64,000 nt of DNA, from assembly GCA_027621295.1 (NCBI GenBank), contig JAQCBR010000002.1, positions 18,410 to 82,409 on the forward strand. The letters run 5' to 3'. The stretch is from Planctomycetota bacterium (lineage in GTDB: Bacteria > Planctomycetota > UBA1135 > UBA2386). The position numbers and the translations under genes are program-made. This document shows positions 53,776 through 61,092 of the stretch, in pieces (position 1 is the first letter of the stretch; every line of letters begins with the position of its first letter). Below the pieces are notes generated by a model that was not told the origin of the DNA, made no database searches, and saw only the letters and a list, made by a program, of their open reading frames with translations.

Positions 53776-54661
53776 ATTGGGGCGAGGCCTCGACTTCTTC
53801 CTTTCCGGTTCGAGCAAGCCGGACGCGGACCCCAGCGCCGGGGAAGGCGTGCAGCTGCTCGAAATCGAATCACTGGTGGCGAACCCCCACCAGCCGCGCC
53901 GCGAGTTCTCTGCCCAGGAGCTCGAGGAACTGGCCGCATCGATCCGATCGGCGGGAATCCTCCAGCCGATCCTGGTCCGGCGTGTCGGTGAGCGGAACCA
54001 GATCGTCGCCGGCGAGCGGCGTTGGCGGGCGGCGAAGACCGCCGGCCTGACTCAGATCCCCGCGCTGGTCCGGGACATCAGCGACGAGCAGGCCGCGGTC
54101 TACGGCCTGGTCGAGAACCTGCACCGCGAGGACCTGAACCCGATCGAGAAGGCTCGCGCGTTCAAGAAGATCCAGGGCATGGTCCAGGGCAACCAGGAAG
54201 AGGTTGCCAAGCAGGTTGGTCTGGACCGTTCGACGGTCGCCAACTTCATGCGGCTGCTGGAGCTCCCTGCCGAAGTCCAGGCCTATGTTTCACGTGGAAC
54301 ACTGAGCATGGGTCAGGCTCGGGCGCTCCTGAGCCTGCCCGGAGAAGCCGAGCGCAAGGCTGTCGCCGAGAAGGTCATCCGTGAGCGGCTGAGCGTTCGG
54401 CAGGTTGAAGCCCTGGTCCAGGAGCTGAAGGAGGCGACGCCTCGCGCGACGGAGCAGAAGCCTGGCGAAGTCACCGTCTCGAAGGAGCGCCCGCTCTGGC
54501 TCCGCGAGATCGAGGACAACCTCTGCGACGCTCTCGAAGCCAAGGTCGCGGTCAAGTACGGCCGCAAGCGCTCGAAGATCACGATCGAGTGCGAGGGGCG
54601 CGAGCAGTTCGAGCGGGTCTACGAGATGCTCAAGGCGGCCAACGCTCAGCTCGAGTCCTGA
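53762..54661 (+). CDS. parB: Chromosome-partitioning CTPase ParB
   Basis: 299 residues. N-terminal CTP-binding domain with VANPHQPRREF, ILQPILVRRVG, the GERRWRAAK motif and VENLHREDLNPIEKA. The central HTH (VAKQVGLDRSTVANFMRLLELP) reads parS. Near the C-terminus is a dimerisation part (IEDNLCDALEAKVAVKYGRKRSKITIECEG). ParB loads at parS and slides outward as a clamp. One parS-like site lies inside its own gene and a second follows the stop. Confidence 0.97.
   Translation: MAERRLGRGLDFFLSGSSKPDADPSAGEGVQLLEIESLVANPHQPRREFSAQELEELAASIRSAGILQPILVRRVGERNQIVAGERRWRAAKTAGLTQIPALVRDISDEQAAVYGLVENLHREDLNPIEKARAFKKIQGMVQGNQEEVAKQVGLDRSTVANFMRLLELPAEVQAYVSRGTLSMGQARALLSLPGEAERKAVAEKVIRERLSVRQVEALVQELKEATPRATEQKPGEVTVSKERPLWLREIEDNLCDALEAKVAVKYGRKRSKITIECEGREQFERVYEMLKAANAQLES
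54286..54301. promoter_or_regulatory. parS: parS-like site inside parB
   Basis: TGTTTCACGTGGAACA, 16 bp, one base from the widespread consensus TGTTTCACGTGAAACA. It falls in the region coding the end of the ParB helix-turn-helix domain. Confidence 0.85.
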
Positions 54662-54683
54662 TCCCCCTCAACTTCCCGTCGCT

Positions 54684-54699
54684 TGTTCCACGTGGAACA
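54684..54699. promoter_or_regulatory. parS: parS-like site downstream of parB
   Basis: TGTTCCACGTGGAACA, a perfect 16-bp palindrome of the parS type (two symmetric changes from TGTTTCACGTGAAACA). It lies 23 bp after the parB stop and just before the terminator hairpin. Confidence 0.85.
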
Positions 54700-54701
54700 G
54701 G

Positions 54702-54765
54702 CGGACCCCAACGCAAGAGGGGCGCCGAACCAACTGGTCCGGCGCCCCTCTTGCGTTGGGGTCCG
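54702..54765. terminator. Long perfect hairpin between parB and the cyclophilin gene
   Basis: Arms 54702-54727 and 54740-54765 are perfectly complementary over 26 bp with a 12-base loop. The gap lies between convergent genes, so the hairpin can serve as a bidirectional terminator. It is far longer than the other hairpins here. Confidence 0.85.
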
Positions 54766-54777
54766 TAGCCGACGGAC

Positions 54778-56088
54778 TCACTCGATGGTCACAGACTTGA
54801 CCACGTAGTTCTCTTCCGGCTTCCCGCGCCCGATGGTCACCGAGGTCGCGTCGGCAAAGCCGCCGTTGACCATCTCGAGGATCACGTCCAGTCCCTCGAT
54901 GACGCGGCCGACGATCACCCGGTTGCCGTCCGTCGTGGCGGCAGCATCGTCGCCATTGATGACGACGCGCTCGACCTGGGAGCGGCCGGCCTTTGCGATC
55001 TCGACGGCGACCGTGCCGGGGAAGTGGCTCAGGCTGCTCTCTTCCCAGTCGATGACGTGATCTTCGGCGACGTCACCCGGCACCCACTTGGTCCGGTCGT
55101 CCTCGTCCTTGGTGCTCGCCCAGCCAAAGGCGATCTCGTCCGGGACGTCGCGGTTGAAGTCGTTCGGCTGGGGTTCCCTGCGGATCTCGTGGACCCGCAT
55201 GCCCTTCCACCACTCGGCCTTGGCGAGCTCGAGGATCTTCGCAGCGTGGTTCGGGACCGCCTGGTCGAAGAGCTTGATCTTGACCGTCCCCGCGTTCTCG
55301 AACTCGATCGAGATCGTCTCCGCCGAGGTGGGGGCGGTGGGCTCGAAGAAGCGCGGGTTGTCCTGGCGGAACTTCTGCTCGGCGTCGATGCGCGCCAGCA
55401 TCTGACTCGCGATGCTGCCGGCGACCGGCGCCACGTATTCCGGCTTCTCGTCCGCCTTGTCCTCGGACTCCTTCGCGTCGTCGTCCTTCTGGACCTCGTC
55501 GCGCCACTGGACCGGGAAGCCGCTCTCGACGACCATGAAGTGCTCGGGGTAGCCCTTCTGCAGCGCCTGGACGTGGCTGCGCGCCTCGTCGAATTCGTTG
55601 GCGAAGTAAGCGCGGTTCGCGAGGACCCAGAGGGCCAGCGGCGCGCGGTCGTCGCCAGCGCTGACGATCGCCTTCAGCGCGTCCGCCTGCGTGGCCTCGA
55701 CCGTCTCGTCCAGGTCGGCGATCTGCATCGCGTCGAGGTCCTGGTAGAAGCCGGACAGAGCCATCTGGCGCTGGAAGTTCGCGCTCTGGGCCATGTTCGG
55801 GTTCTGCGCGGCCATCTGGTCGATCTGCTGGAGCCGCGACTGGACCGAAGCCCAGGTGTCGCTGAGGTCCGCGTAGGCCTTGTCCAGGCCCGTAGCAGTC
55901 GCAAAGGCCGACCAGCGCTCGGCTTGTGCTCGCCGACCCTGGTATTGGATCAGGTAGTGGATCGCCAGGGCCGCCGCGGCGGCGATCAGCCCGAACGTCA
56001 CGACGCGCTTGTTCTGCTCCCAGAACAGCTCGAGGGGGTTCGGGGCTTCGAGTTCACCCTGGATCGGGGGAGAGACGTTCTGGCTCAT
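54778..56088 (-). CDS. Membrane-anchored cyclophilin-type peptidyl-prolyl isomerase
   Basis: 436 residues. A short cytoplasmic head, one membrane helix (VTFGLIAAAAALAIHYLI, ~30-48) and a TPR-like helical stretch, then a cyclophilin fold from ~245: ISIEFENAGTVKIKLFDQAVPNHAAKILELAKAEWWKGMRVHEI, later SHFPGTVAVEIAKAG and NRVIVGRVIEGLDVILEMV. The active-site Arg of the FHR motif is replaced (VHEIRR), so isomerase activity may be weak. The protein probably assists folding outside the cytoplasm. Confidence 0.85.
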   Translation of the reverse strand: MSQNVSPPIQGELEAPNPLELFWEQNKRVVTFGLIAAAAALAIHYLIQYQGRRAQAERWSAFATATGLDKAYADLSDTWASVQSRLQQIDQMAAQNPNMAQSANFQRQMALSGFYQDLDAMQIADLDETVEATQADALKAIVSAGDDRAPLALWVLANRAYFANEFDEARSHVQALQKGYPEHFMVVESGFPVQWRDEVQKDDDAKESEDKADEKPEYVAPVAGSIASQMLARIDAEQKFRQDNPRFFEPTAPTSAETISIEFENAGTVKIKLFDQAVPNHAAKILELAKAEWWKGMRVHEIRREPQPNDFNRDVPDEIAFGWASTKDEDDRTKWVPGDVAEDHVIDWEESSLSHFPGTVAVEIAKAGRSQVERVVINGDDAAATTDGNRVIVGRVIEGLDVILEMVNGGFADATSVTIGRGKPEENYVVKSVTIE

Positions 56089-56262
56089 GGGATGGGCGGT
56101 TGGGCTCGCGGGCTGGCGAGGCCTTTGTCGGCAAGGAACTTACGGTGAAGGGCACGAACGGAGCGGAATCCGGTGATACCGGACTCGGCGGCGCTCTGCT
56201 CTCGGGATCGTGGGTTGTCGGCGCGCCCCGACGTGGGTGATCGGCGTTCGCTCCGTGAGGAT
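56089..56262. other. Gap between the lipoprotein and cyclophilin genes
   Basis: 174 bp. The region probably carries the cyclophilin promoter (minus strand). No repeat or gene was seen. Confidence 0.35.
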
Positions 56263-56706
56263 TCAGTCGGCTTCTGGCTCACCCTGCACGCGCACCTCGA
56301 CGTGCATGCGGGTGACACCGATGTCGTCGACACGGATCGCGCAGGTCGCCTTCTGGCGGCCCCGGACGAAGAATAGCTTCCGGGCCTCCGGCTCCGCGCT
56401 CTCCGCCTCGAGGCTCCAGCCGTGCTGGGGCATCCGTGCTTTCAGGTAGTCCGAGATCTCGGCGACCTTGAGGTTCCCGAAGTAGTGCAGGTCGGCGACA
56501 CGGAACTGACCGAGCTCGAAGCTGTGGCTCTGGTGCAGGTCCTGCTGCAGTTTCATCCCGTCCGGAACGGGAATGTCGGAGAACTGGATCGGCGTCTGGC
56601 CCGACGCCGCCTCGGCGGAGCCGTCTTGGTCTAGACCGGCGCACGCGCTGGGCGCGACGGCGAGGACGAGGACGGCGAACGCGCGTTGGATCGAGCGGAT
56701 CCGCAT
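56263..56706 (-). CDS. Putative lipoprotein of unknown function
   Basis: 147 residues. Signal with lipobox-like AVAPSACAG (Cys23). The mature part IPVPDGMKLQQDLHQSHSFELGQFRVADLHYFGNLKVAEISDYLKARMPQHGWSL resembles the small 'peptide after signal' lipoproteins found in planctomycetes and related groups, with a mixed alpha/beta fold. No function can be given. It is 174 bp upstream of the cyclophilin gene on the same strand. Confidence 0.7.
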   Translation of the reverse strand: MRIRSIQRAFAVLVLAVAPSACAGLDQDGSAEAASGQTPIQFSDIPVPDGMKLQQDLHQSHSFELGQFRVADLHYFGNLKVAEISDYLKARMPQHGWSLEAESAEPEARKLFFVRGRQKATCAIRVDDIGVTRMHVEVRVQGEPEAD

Positions 56707-56938
56707 GATTCGGAGCGCAGCGGGGGTGGGGAAAACCCGTGGAGTCTAGCTGCGCCCCCGCGGCCTCGCAATCGAACGGGAAGGCTGCTGGGCCCGCGTT
56801 CTTCCACAAGCCGCAGCTGGGCGCGTCGTGACGCTGGCCCAGGCGGTTCGACACAACCCCACGGCCCTCCCTGCAGCTGCTAGACTCGGCCGCGCCCCGG
56901 GGCCCCCGCCACTGCGGCGGCCTCCGCGCATCGAGCCC
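56707..56938. other. Divergent intergenic region, lipoprotein / HNH gene
   Basis: 232 bp between divergent starts. A frame in phase with the HNH gene is open from 56828, but it is unlike the family. No clear promoter was identified. Confidence 0.35.
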
Positions 56939-57556
56939 ATGGGCCTGCCCATCGAGCCAGGGGAGCCGACGGCGCTCCTCGATCCGACACTGGTCCTCAA
57001 CCGGTCCTGGTGTGCGGTGCACGTGACGACCGTGCGCCGGGCGCTCGGGATGCTCTGCAGGGGCTCGGTGGCGGTTCTGGACCCCGAGAGCCTGACCCCG
57101 CTCGGGGCCGACGCCTGGCTGGATCGCCCGGTTGCCGACGGCGCGCGCGCGGTGCGGACCCCATCCCGCCTGATCCCCGCGCCCGAGATCGTGCTGTTGG
57201 GCCGCTACGACCGACTGCCGGTGTCCCAGGCCCCGTTCACGCGGCTGAGCCTGCTCCGACGGGACGACCACCGCTGCCAGTACTGCGGCACGCGGCCGCC
57301 CCACGCCCAGCTGACGATCGACCACGTGGTGCCGAAGGCGCGTGGGGGTCGGACGTCGTGGGAGAACTGCGTGGCCGCCTGCGTGCGCTGCAACTCACGC
57401 AAGGGCGATCGGCCGCCGAGCCACGTCGGACTCCGCCTCCTCCGCACTCCTCGCGCGCCGCGCTGGACGCCGTGCTTCCAGCTGATGCCGGGCACCTGGC
57501 CGGAGTCCTGGCGGCCCTTCCTGCCGGACGCCCGTCGCCCGTCGACCGGGACCTGA
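56939..57556 (+). CDS. HNH endonuclease family protein
   Basis: 205 residues from ATG 56939. An N-terminal part (LVLNRSWCAVHVTTVRRALGMLCRGSVAVLD) typical of the '5-methylcytosine-restriction McrA-like' small HNH proteins is followed by the HNH motif: CQYCG...LTIDHVVPKARGG...WENCVAACVRCNSRKGD, with two zinc Cys pairs and the catalytic DH. Such stand-alone proteins are very common, and their role is not established. No methylase or integrase is adjacent, so restriction cannot be claimed. Confidence 0.88.
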   Translation: MGLPIEPGEPTALLDPTLVLNRSWCAVHVTTVRRALGMLCRGSVAVLDPESLTPLGADAWLDRPVADGARAVRTPSRLIPAPEIVLLGRYDRLPVSQAPFTRLSLLRRDDHRCQYCGTRPPHAQLTIDHVVPKARGGRTSWENCVAACVRCNSRKGDRPPSHVGLRLLRTPRAPRWTPCFQLMPGTWPESWRPFLPDARRPSTGT

Positions 57557-57629
57557 CTGCGCCGTGCTGGGTCGCACCCAGCTCCGGGGCGACGTATCCT
57601 CGGCTCCCTTCCGGCTCCGCGAGCACACC

Positions 57630-58970
57630 ATGAAGCACGTCGCCCTCGTCGCCCTCCTCTTCGCAACAGCGACTCTCGCGCCCGCCCAGAGCGTGGCCGC
57701 CCTCAAGAAGGAGCTCCGCGCCAAGGAGGCGGACGCCAAGAAGGACGTCGGCGCGATGCTCGGCATCGCCGACTGGGCGGGGGAGAAGGGCCTGGTCAGC
57801 GACCGGCGCCGCATCCTCAACGCGATCCTGAAGATCGACCCCGAGAACGAGAAGGCCCACGAGATGCTCGGCTTCGTCAAGTACGAGGGCGAGTGGGTCA
57901 CGAAGGCCAAGGCGGAGATGGCGATCCGCAAGGCGCTCGAGGCCGAGATGAAGGCCAAGGGGATGGTCGAGGTCGACGGCGTCTGGGTGACCAAGGACGA
58001 GGAGAAGGACGCGAAGGCCGGGATCTTCCGCCACGAGGGCGAGCTCGTGTCCCGGGCGGACAAGATGGCGCTGGCCCAGGGCATGGTCCGCCACCGGGTG
58101 ACCGGCCAGTTCATCTCGGCCACCGACGCGGCCAAGGCCGACGAGGGCCTGTTCCCGCTCGACGGTGACAAGTGGGGGACCGAGGCCGAGGCCGACGAGT
58201 TCCACGCCAAGCCCGAGCACCCGTGGGTCTACCGGACGTACCACGCGACGCTCGTCACCCACAAGTCGCTGTCCGACCTGAAGACCGTCGCCGCCGACCT
58301 CGACTCGGCGATCACTTCGGTGGGCAAGATCTTCGGCGGGGCCGAGCCGAGCCCGGACCAGCGGCCGGTGGTCATCATCGCCCAGGACGACGACCAGTTC
58401 CGAGCGCTCGGCAACGCGGTCGGCGCCGAGGGCTCCGCCTACGGGGTGTTCCTCGCGCAGGGTGACGTCGAGATCCCCGGCTACGGCGTTGCGCGCCCGG
58501 TGATCATGAACTGGTCGAAGGACTGGGGGCCGTACTGGGTCCGCCACGCGGGAGGCTTCGGCTATGCCGTCGCGATGCAGAACTCGGCCGGTGAAGAGCT
58601 GCCGCTCTGGTTCACGCGCGGCGTCGGCGGCTACGCCGAGCGTCACTACACCCCCGGCGTCGCGAGCTTCTTCGGCAAGCAGCACCTGCAGAAGGGCGGT
58701 GTCCAGGCCCTCGAGAGCTGGTTCGAGCGCTTCGAGATCTCCGGCAACATCGAGACGCGGATGCTCGACTTCAACATCTACCAAGGCGGCCTCGTGCTGG
58801 ACTTCGCGATGAGCGGGACCGACGACGGCACGACCAAGGCGATGCAGGACGTGACCGCCGCTGCGGTCGAGGGCAAGGGCCTTGCCAAGGCCGTGCAGCA
58901 GCTGCAGAAGACCCTCGGCAAGCAGGAGGACGCGGTCCGCGACCACCTGCGCAAGGTCACGTCGATCTGA
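57630..58970 (+). CDS. Secreted protein with DUF1570-like/gluzincin-like layout
   Basis: 446 residues from ATG 57630. Signal MKHVALVALLFATATLAPAQ. A helical N-terminal half with Lys/Glu-rich repeats (LKKELRAKEADAKKDVG; EGEWVTKAKAEMAIRKALEAE; DGVWVTKDEEKDAKAGIF) contains two EGEWV/DGVWV elements. The C-terminal half (PVVIIAQDDDQFRALGNAVG ... WVRHAGGFGYAVAMQNSAGEELPLWFTRGVGGYAE) resembles the peptidase-MA layout, yet the HExxH pair is missing (HAGGF). If related, it has lost zinc binding. Function unknown. Confidence 0.75.
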   Translation: MKHVALVALLFATATLAPAQSVAALKKELRAKEADAKKDVGAMLGIADWAGEKGLVSDRRRILNAILKIDPENEKAHEMLGFVKYEGEWVTKAKAEMAIRKALEAEMKAKGMVEVDGVWVTKDEEKDAKAGIFRHEGELVSRADKMALAQGMVRHRVTGQFISATDAAKADEGLFPLDGDKWGTEAEADEFHAKPEHPWVYRTYHATLVTHKSLSDLKTVAADLDSAITSVGKIFGGAEPSPDQRPVVIIAQDDDQFRALGNAVGAEGSAYGVFLAQGDVEIPGYGVARPVIMNWSKDWGPYWVRHAGGFGYAVAMQNSAGEELPLWFTRGVGGYAERHYTPGVASFFGKQHLQKGGVQALESWFERFEISGNIETRMLDFNIYQGGLVLDFAMSGTDDGTTKAMQDVTAAAVEGKGLAKAVQQLQKTLGKQEDAVRDHLRKVTSI

Positions 58971-59003
58971 CACCCCGTTTCTCCGGGCCCGAGCCGGGGT
59001 GTC
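58969..59003 (+). terminator. Hairpin overlapping the stop of the DUF1570-like gene
   Basis: GACACCCCG ... CGGGGTGTC, a 9-bp stem with a 17-base loop; its left arm begins in the stop codon. Confidence 0.6.
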
Positions 59004-59148
59004 GGCCGATCCTGACCGCCCCCGACAGGTTCCGTGCTGGACCCGGCCACAGTGGCCGCCCGCCCCGACAGGGCCAGCATCGAGACCCCCGAAAGCCCCA
59101 CGGCGGCTCCCGGTCCCCTGGACCCCGCCGCCAACCCATCGAGAACCC

Positions 59149-61092
59149 ATGTTCGCACGCCAAGCCTCCTCGGCCCTCCTCCTGGCCCTCAGCGGCCTCG
59201 CCGGGCTCGCGCCCGCCCAGAACCCCTTCGTGAAGGCCCTGCCGGCCGGGACCATCGGCTACGTGTCGATGCCGGACGTCCGGGCGTCGCTGGCCGAACT
59301 CCGCACGATGCCGGTCGGCAAGATGTGGCAGGAGCAGGAGGTCCAGGACTTCGTCGCCGATGCGATGAGCACGGTGGAGGCGATGTGGGAGCAGGGCATG
59401 GCCGACGCGCGCGACCAGTTCGAGGCGGGCATGCTGCCGTTCGACCCGGACGAGATGGTCAAGATGCGCGTCGACGGGCTGTCGATGGCGCTGACCGAGT
59501 TCGGCTTCTCGATGACCGAGGGTGCCGCTCAGCCGATGCCGCGGGTGGGACTCGTCGTCCACGTCCGGTTCGGTGACAGCGCGCCGATCTGGAAGAACGT
59601 GATCGCCACCGGCGTGCAGATGATGACCCTGCAGGCGGGCGAGATGATGAGCACGTCGGTCCGGGACGTCGCCGGCGCCAAGTTGACGACGATGAAGCCG
59701 TCCGTGCCCGGCATGACCGACGGCCTGGAGATGGGCTTCCACATGGCCTGGGTCGGCGACGGGCTGCTGTTCGGCACGCTCGAGAGCGACGTGGAGTCGA
59801 TGCTGACCAACCTGGCGTCGGGTGCCGACGCGGGGCTGGCGTCGACCGCGGACTGGAAGAGCGCGGTGCAGCGCCTCGACACCCAGGGCACCGAGATGGA
59901 GATGTTCGTCCGCCCGGGTGCGGCTCTGGACGCGGTGATGGACATCGTGTCGCTGGCGTCCGAGCAGGGTGAGGCTCCGCCGGAGATGGACATCGAGATG
60001 ATCGAGCGGGCGATGGACGCGCTCGGCGTTCGCTCGATGGGCCCGATGAGCATGGCCTCGACCTACGTCGACGGCCGCGCGGTCACGACGAGCTTCCTCA
60101 GCTCGCCCGAAGCATCCCGAAAGGGACTGATGGCAATGGGGCAGGAGCCGCTCGACATGGACTTCCTGCGCTGGGTGCCGAAGGACGCGGTGAGCTTCAG
60201 CGCCAGCCGGGTCGATCTGCAGGCGGTCTACGACTCGCTCACCGGCGCTCTCCGCGCCGCCGACGAAGGCCTCGCCGACATGATGATGGCCCAGCTGGGC
60301 CAGATGGAGGAGATGGTCGGCCTCTCGCTCCAGAAGGACCTGTTCGGCGCGTTCGGGACACAGCTGGTCACCTGGTCGATGCCGATGGCGGCCTTCGGGC
60401 AGGCCGCGGAGCAGGCCTACGTGATCCCGGTCCGCGACCCCGAGCGCTTCGTCCAGGCGGCGCAGACGATCGCGACGATGAGCGAAGGCACGTTCTCGCT
60501 CGAGAAGATCGAGCGGCGCGGCATCACCGTCTACCAGGTGCGCGTCGACATGGAGATGGACCTGATGATGGGTGGCATCAACCCGATCGCGTCCCTGCTG
60601 CCGACCTTCGGCTTCAAGGACGGCTACCTCGTCGTCGCCTACTCCACCGGCGACGTGAAGCGCGCGTTCGCGCGGATGGACCGTGAGGACGATCCGGCGG
60701 GCGACATCCGCGGCAACCCGGGATTCGCCGAGTTCCTCGCCGACGTGCCGAGCGGTGCTACGTCGCTGTCGTTCCGGGACTGGCCTGCCGAGTTCGAGGG
60801 CTACTACCAGCTCGCAACCAACCTGCTGGCGCTCGTCCCGCTCGACGAAGAGATCCCGGTCGACTTCGCGCTGATGCCGGACTCGCAGACTCTGACCCAG
60901 CACCTGTTCCCGTCGGTCTCCTGGTCGACGACGACGCCCGAGGGCTTCGCGACCCGCTCCGTCAGCCCGTTCGGCATGGAGGTGATGATGCCTCTCGCGA
61001 TGCTCGGTGTGACCGCGGGCGCGGTGTCGATGGTCTTCGAGAACCAGGACGTCGACTTCGACACCATGCCCTTCGGCGGGCGCGGCCGGTGA
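59149..61092 (+). CDS. Methionine-rich secreted protein of unknown function
   Basis: 647 residues from ATG 59149. Signal MFARQASSALLLALSGLAGLAPAQ. The protein is unusually rich in Met, about one residue in ten by eye, often as EMM, DMM or MEM. FVKALPAGTIGYVSMPDVRASLAELRTMPVGKMW and later SASRVDLQAVYDSLTGAL, NPGFAEFLADVPSGATSLSFRDW resemble the DUF3352 type of secreted proteins, with two similar halves. No catalytic motif is seen. The next gene begins in its stop codon (GTGA), so the two should be made together. Confidence 0.75.
   Translation: MFARQASSALLLALSGLAGLAPAQNPFVKALPAGTIGYVSMPDVRASLAELRTMPVGKMWQEQEVQDFVADAMSTVEAMWEQGMADARDQFEAGMLPFDPDEMVKMRVDGLSMALTEFGFSMTEGAAQPMPRVGLVVHVRFGDSAPIWKNVIATGVQMMTLQAGEMMSTSVRDVAGAKLTTMKPSVPGMTDGLEMGFHMAWVGDGLLFGTLESDVESMLTNLASGADAGLASTADWKSAVQRLDTQGTEMEMFVRPGAALDAVMDIVSLASEQGEAPPEMDIEMIERAMDALGVRSMGPMSMASTYVDGRAVTTSFLSSPEASRKGLMAMGQEPLDMDFLRWVPKDAVSFSASRVDLQAVYDSLTGALRAADEGLADMMMAQLGQMEEMVGLSLQKDLFGAFGTQLVTWSMPMAAFGQAAEQAYVIPVRDPERFVQAAQTIATMSEGTFSLEKIERRGITVYQVRVDMEMDLMMGGINPIASLLPTFGFKDGYLVVAYSTGDVKRAFARMDREDDPAGDIRGNPGFAEFLADVPSGATSLSFRDWPAEFEGYYQLATNLLALVPLDEEIPVDFALMPDSQTLTQHLFPSVSWSTTTPEGFATRSVSPFGMEVMMPLAMLGVTAGAVSMVFENQDVDFDTMPFGGRGR

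Noticed and set aside
52804..53817. Upstream extension of the membrane protein frame antisense to parA
   Set aside because: The extension is hydrophilic and lies opposite the conserved ParA sequence; membrane character begins only at 52803.
56939..57556. Restriction-modification system around the HNH protein
   Set aside because: No methyltransferase, specificity subunit or integrase is nearby.
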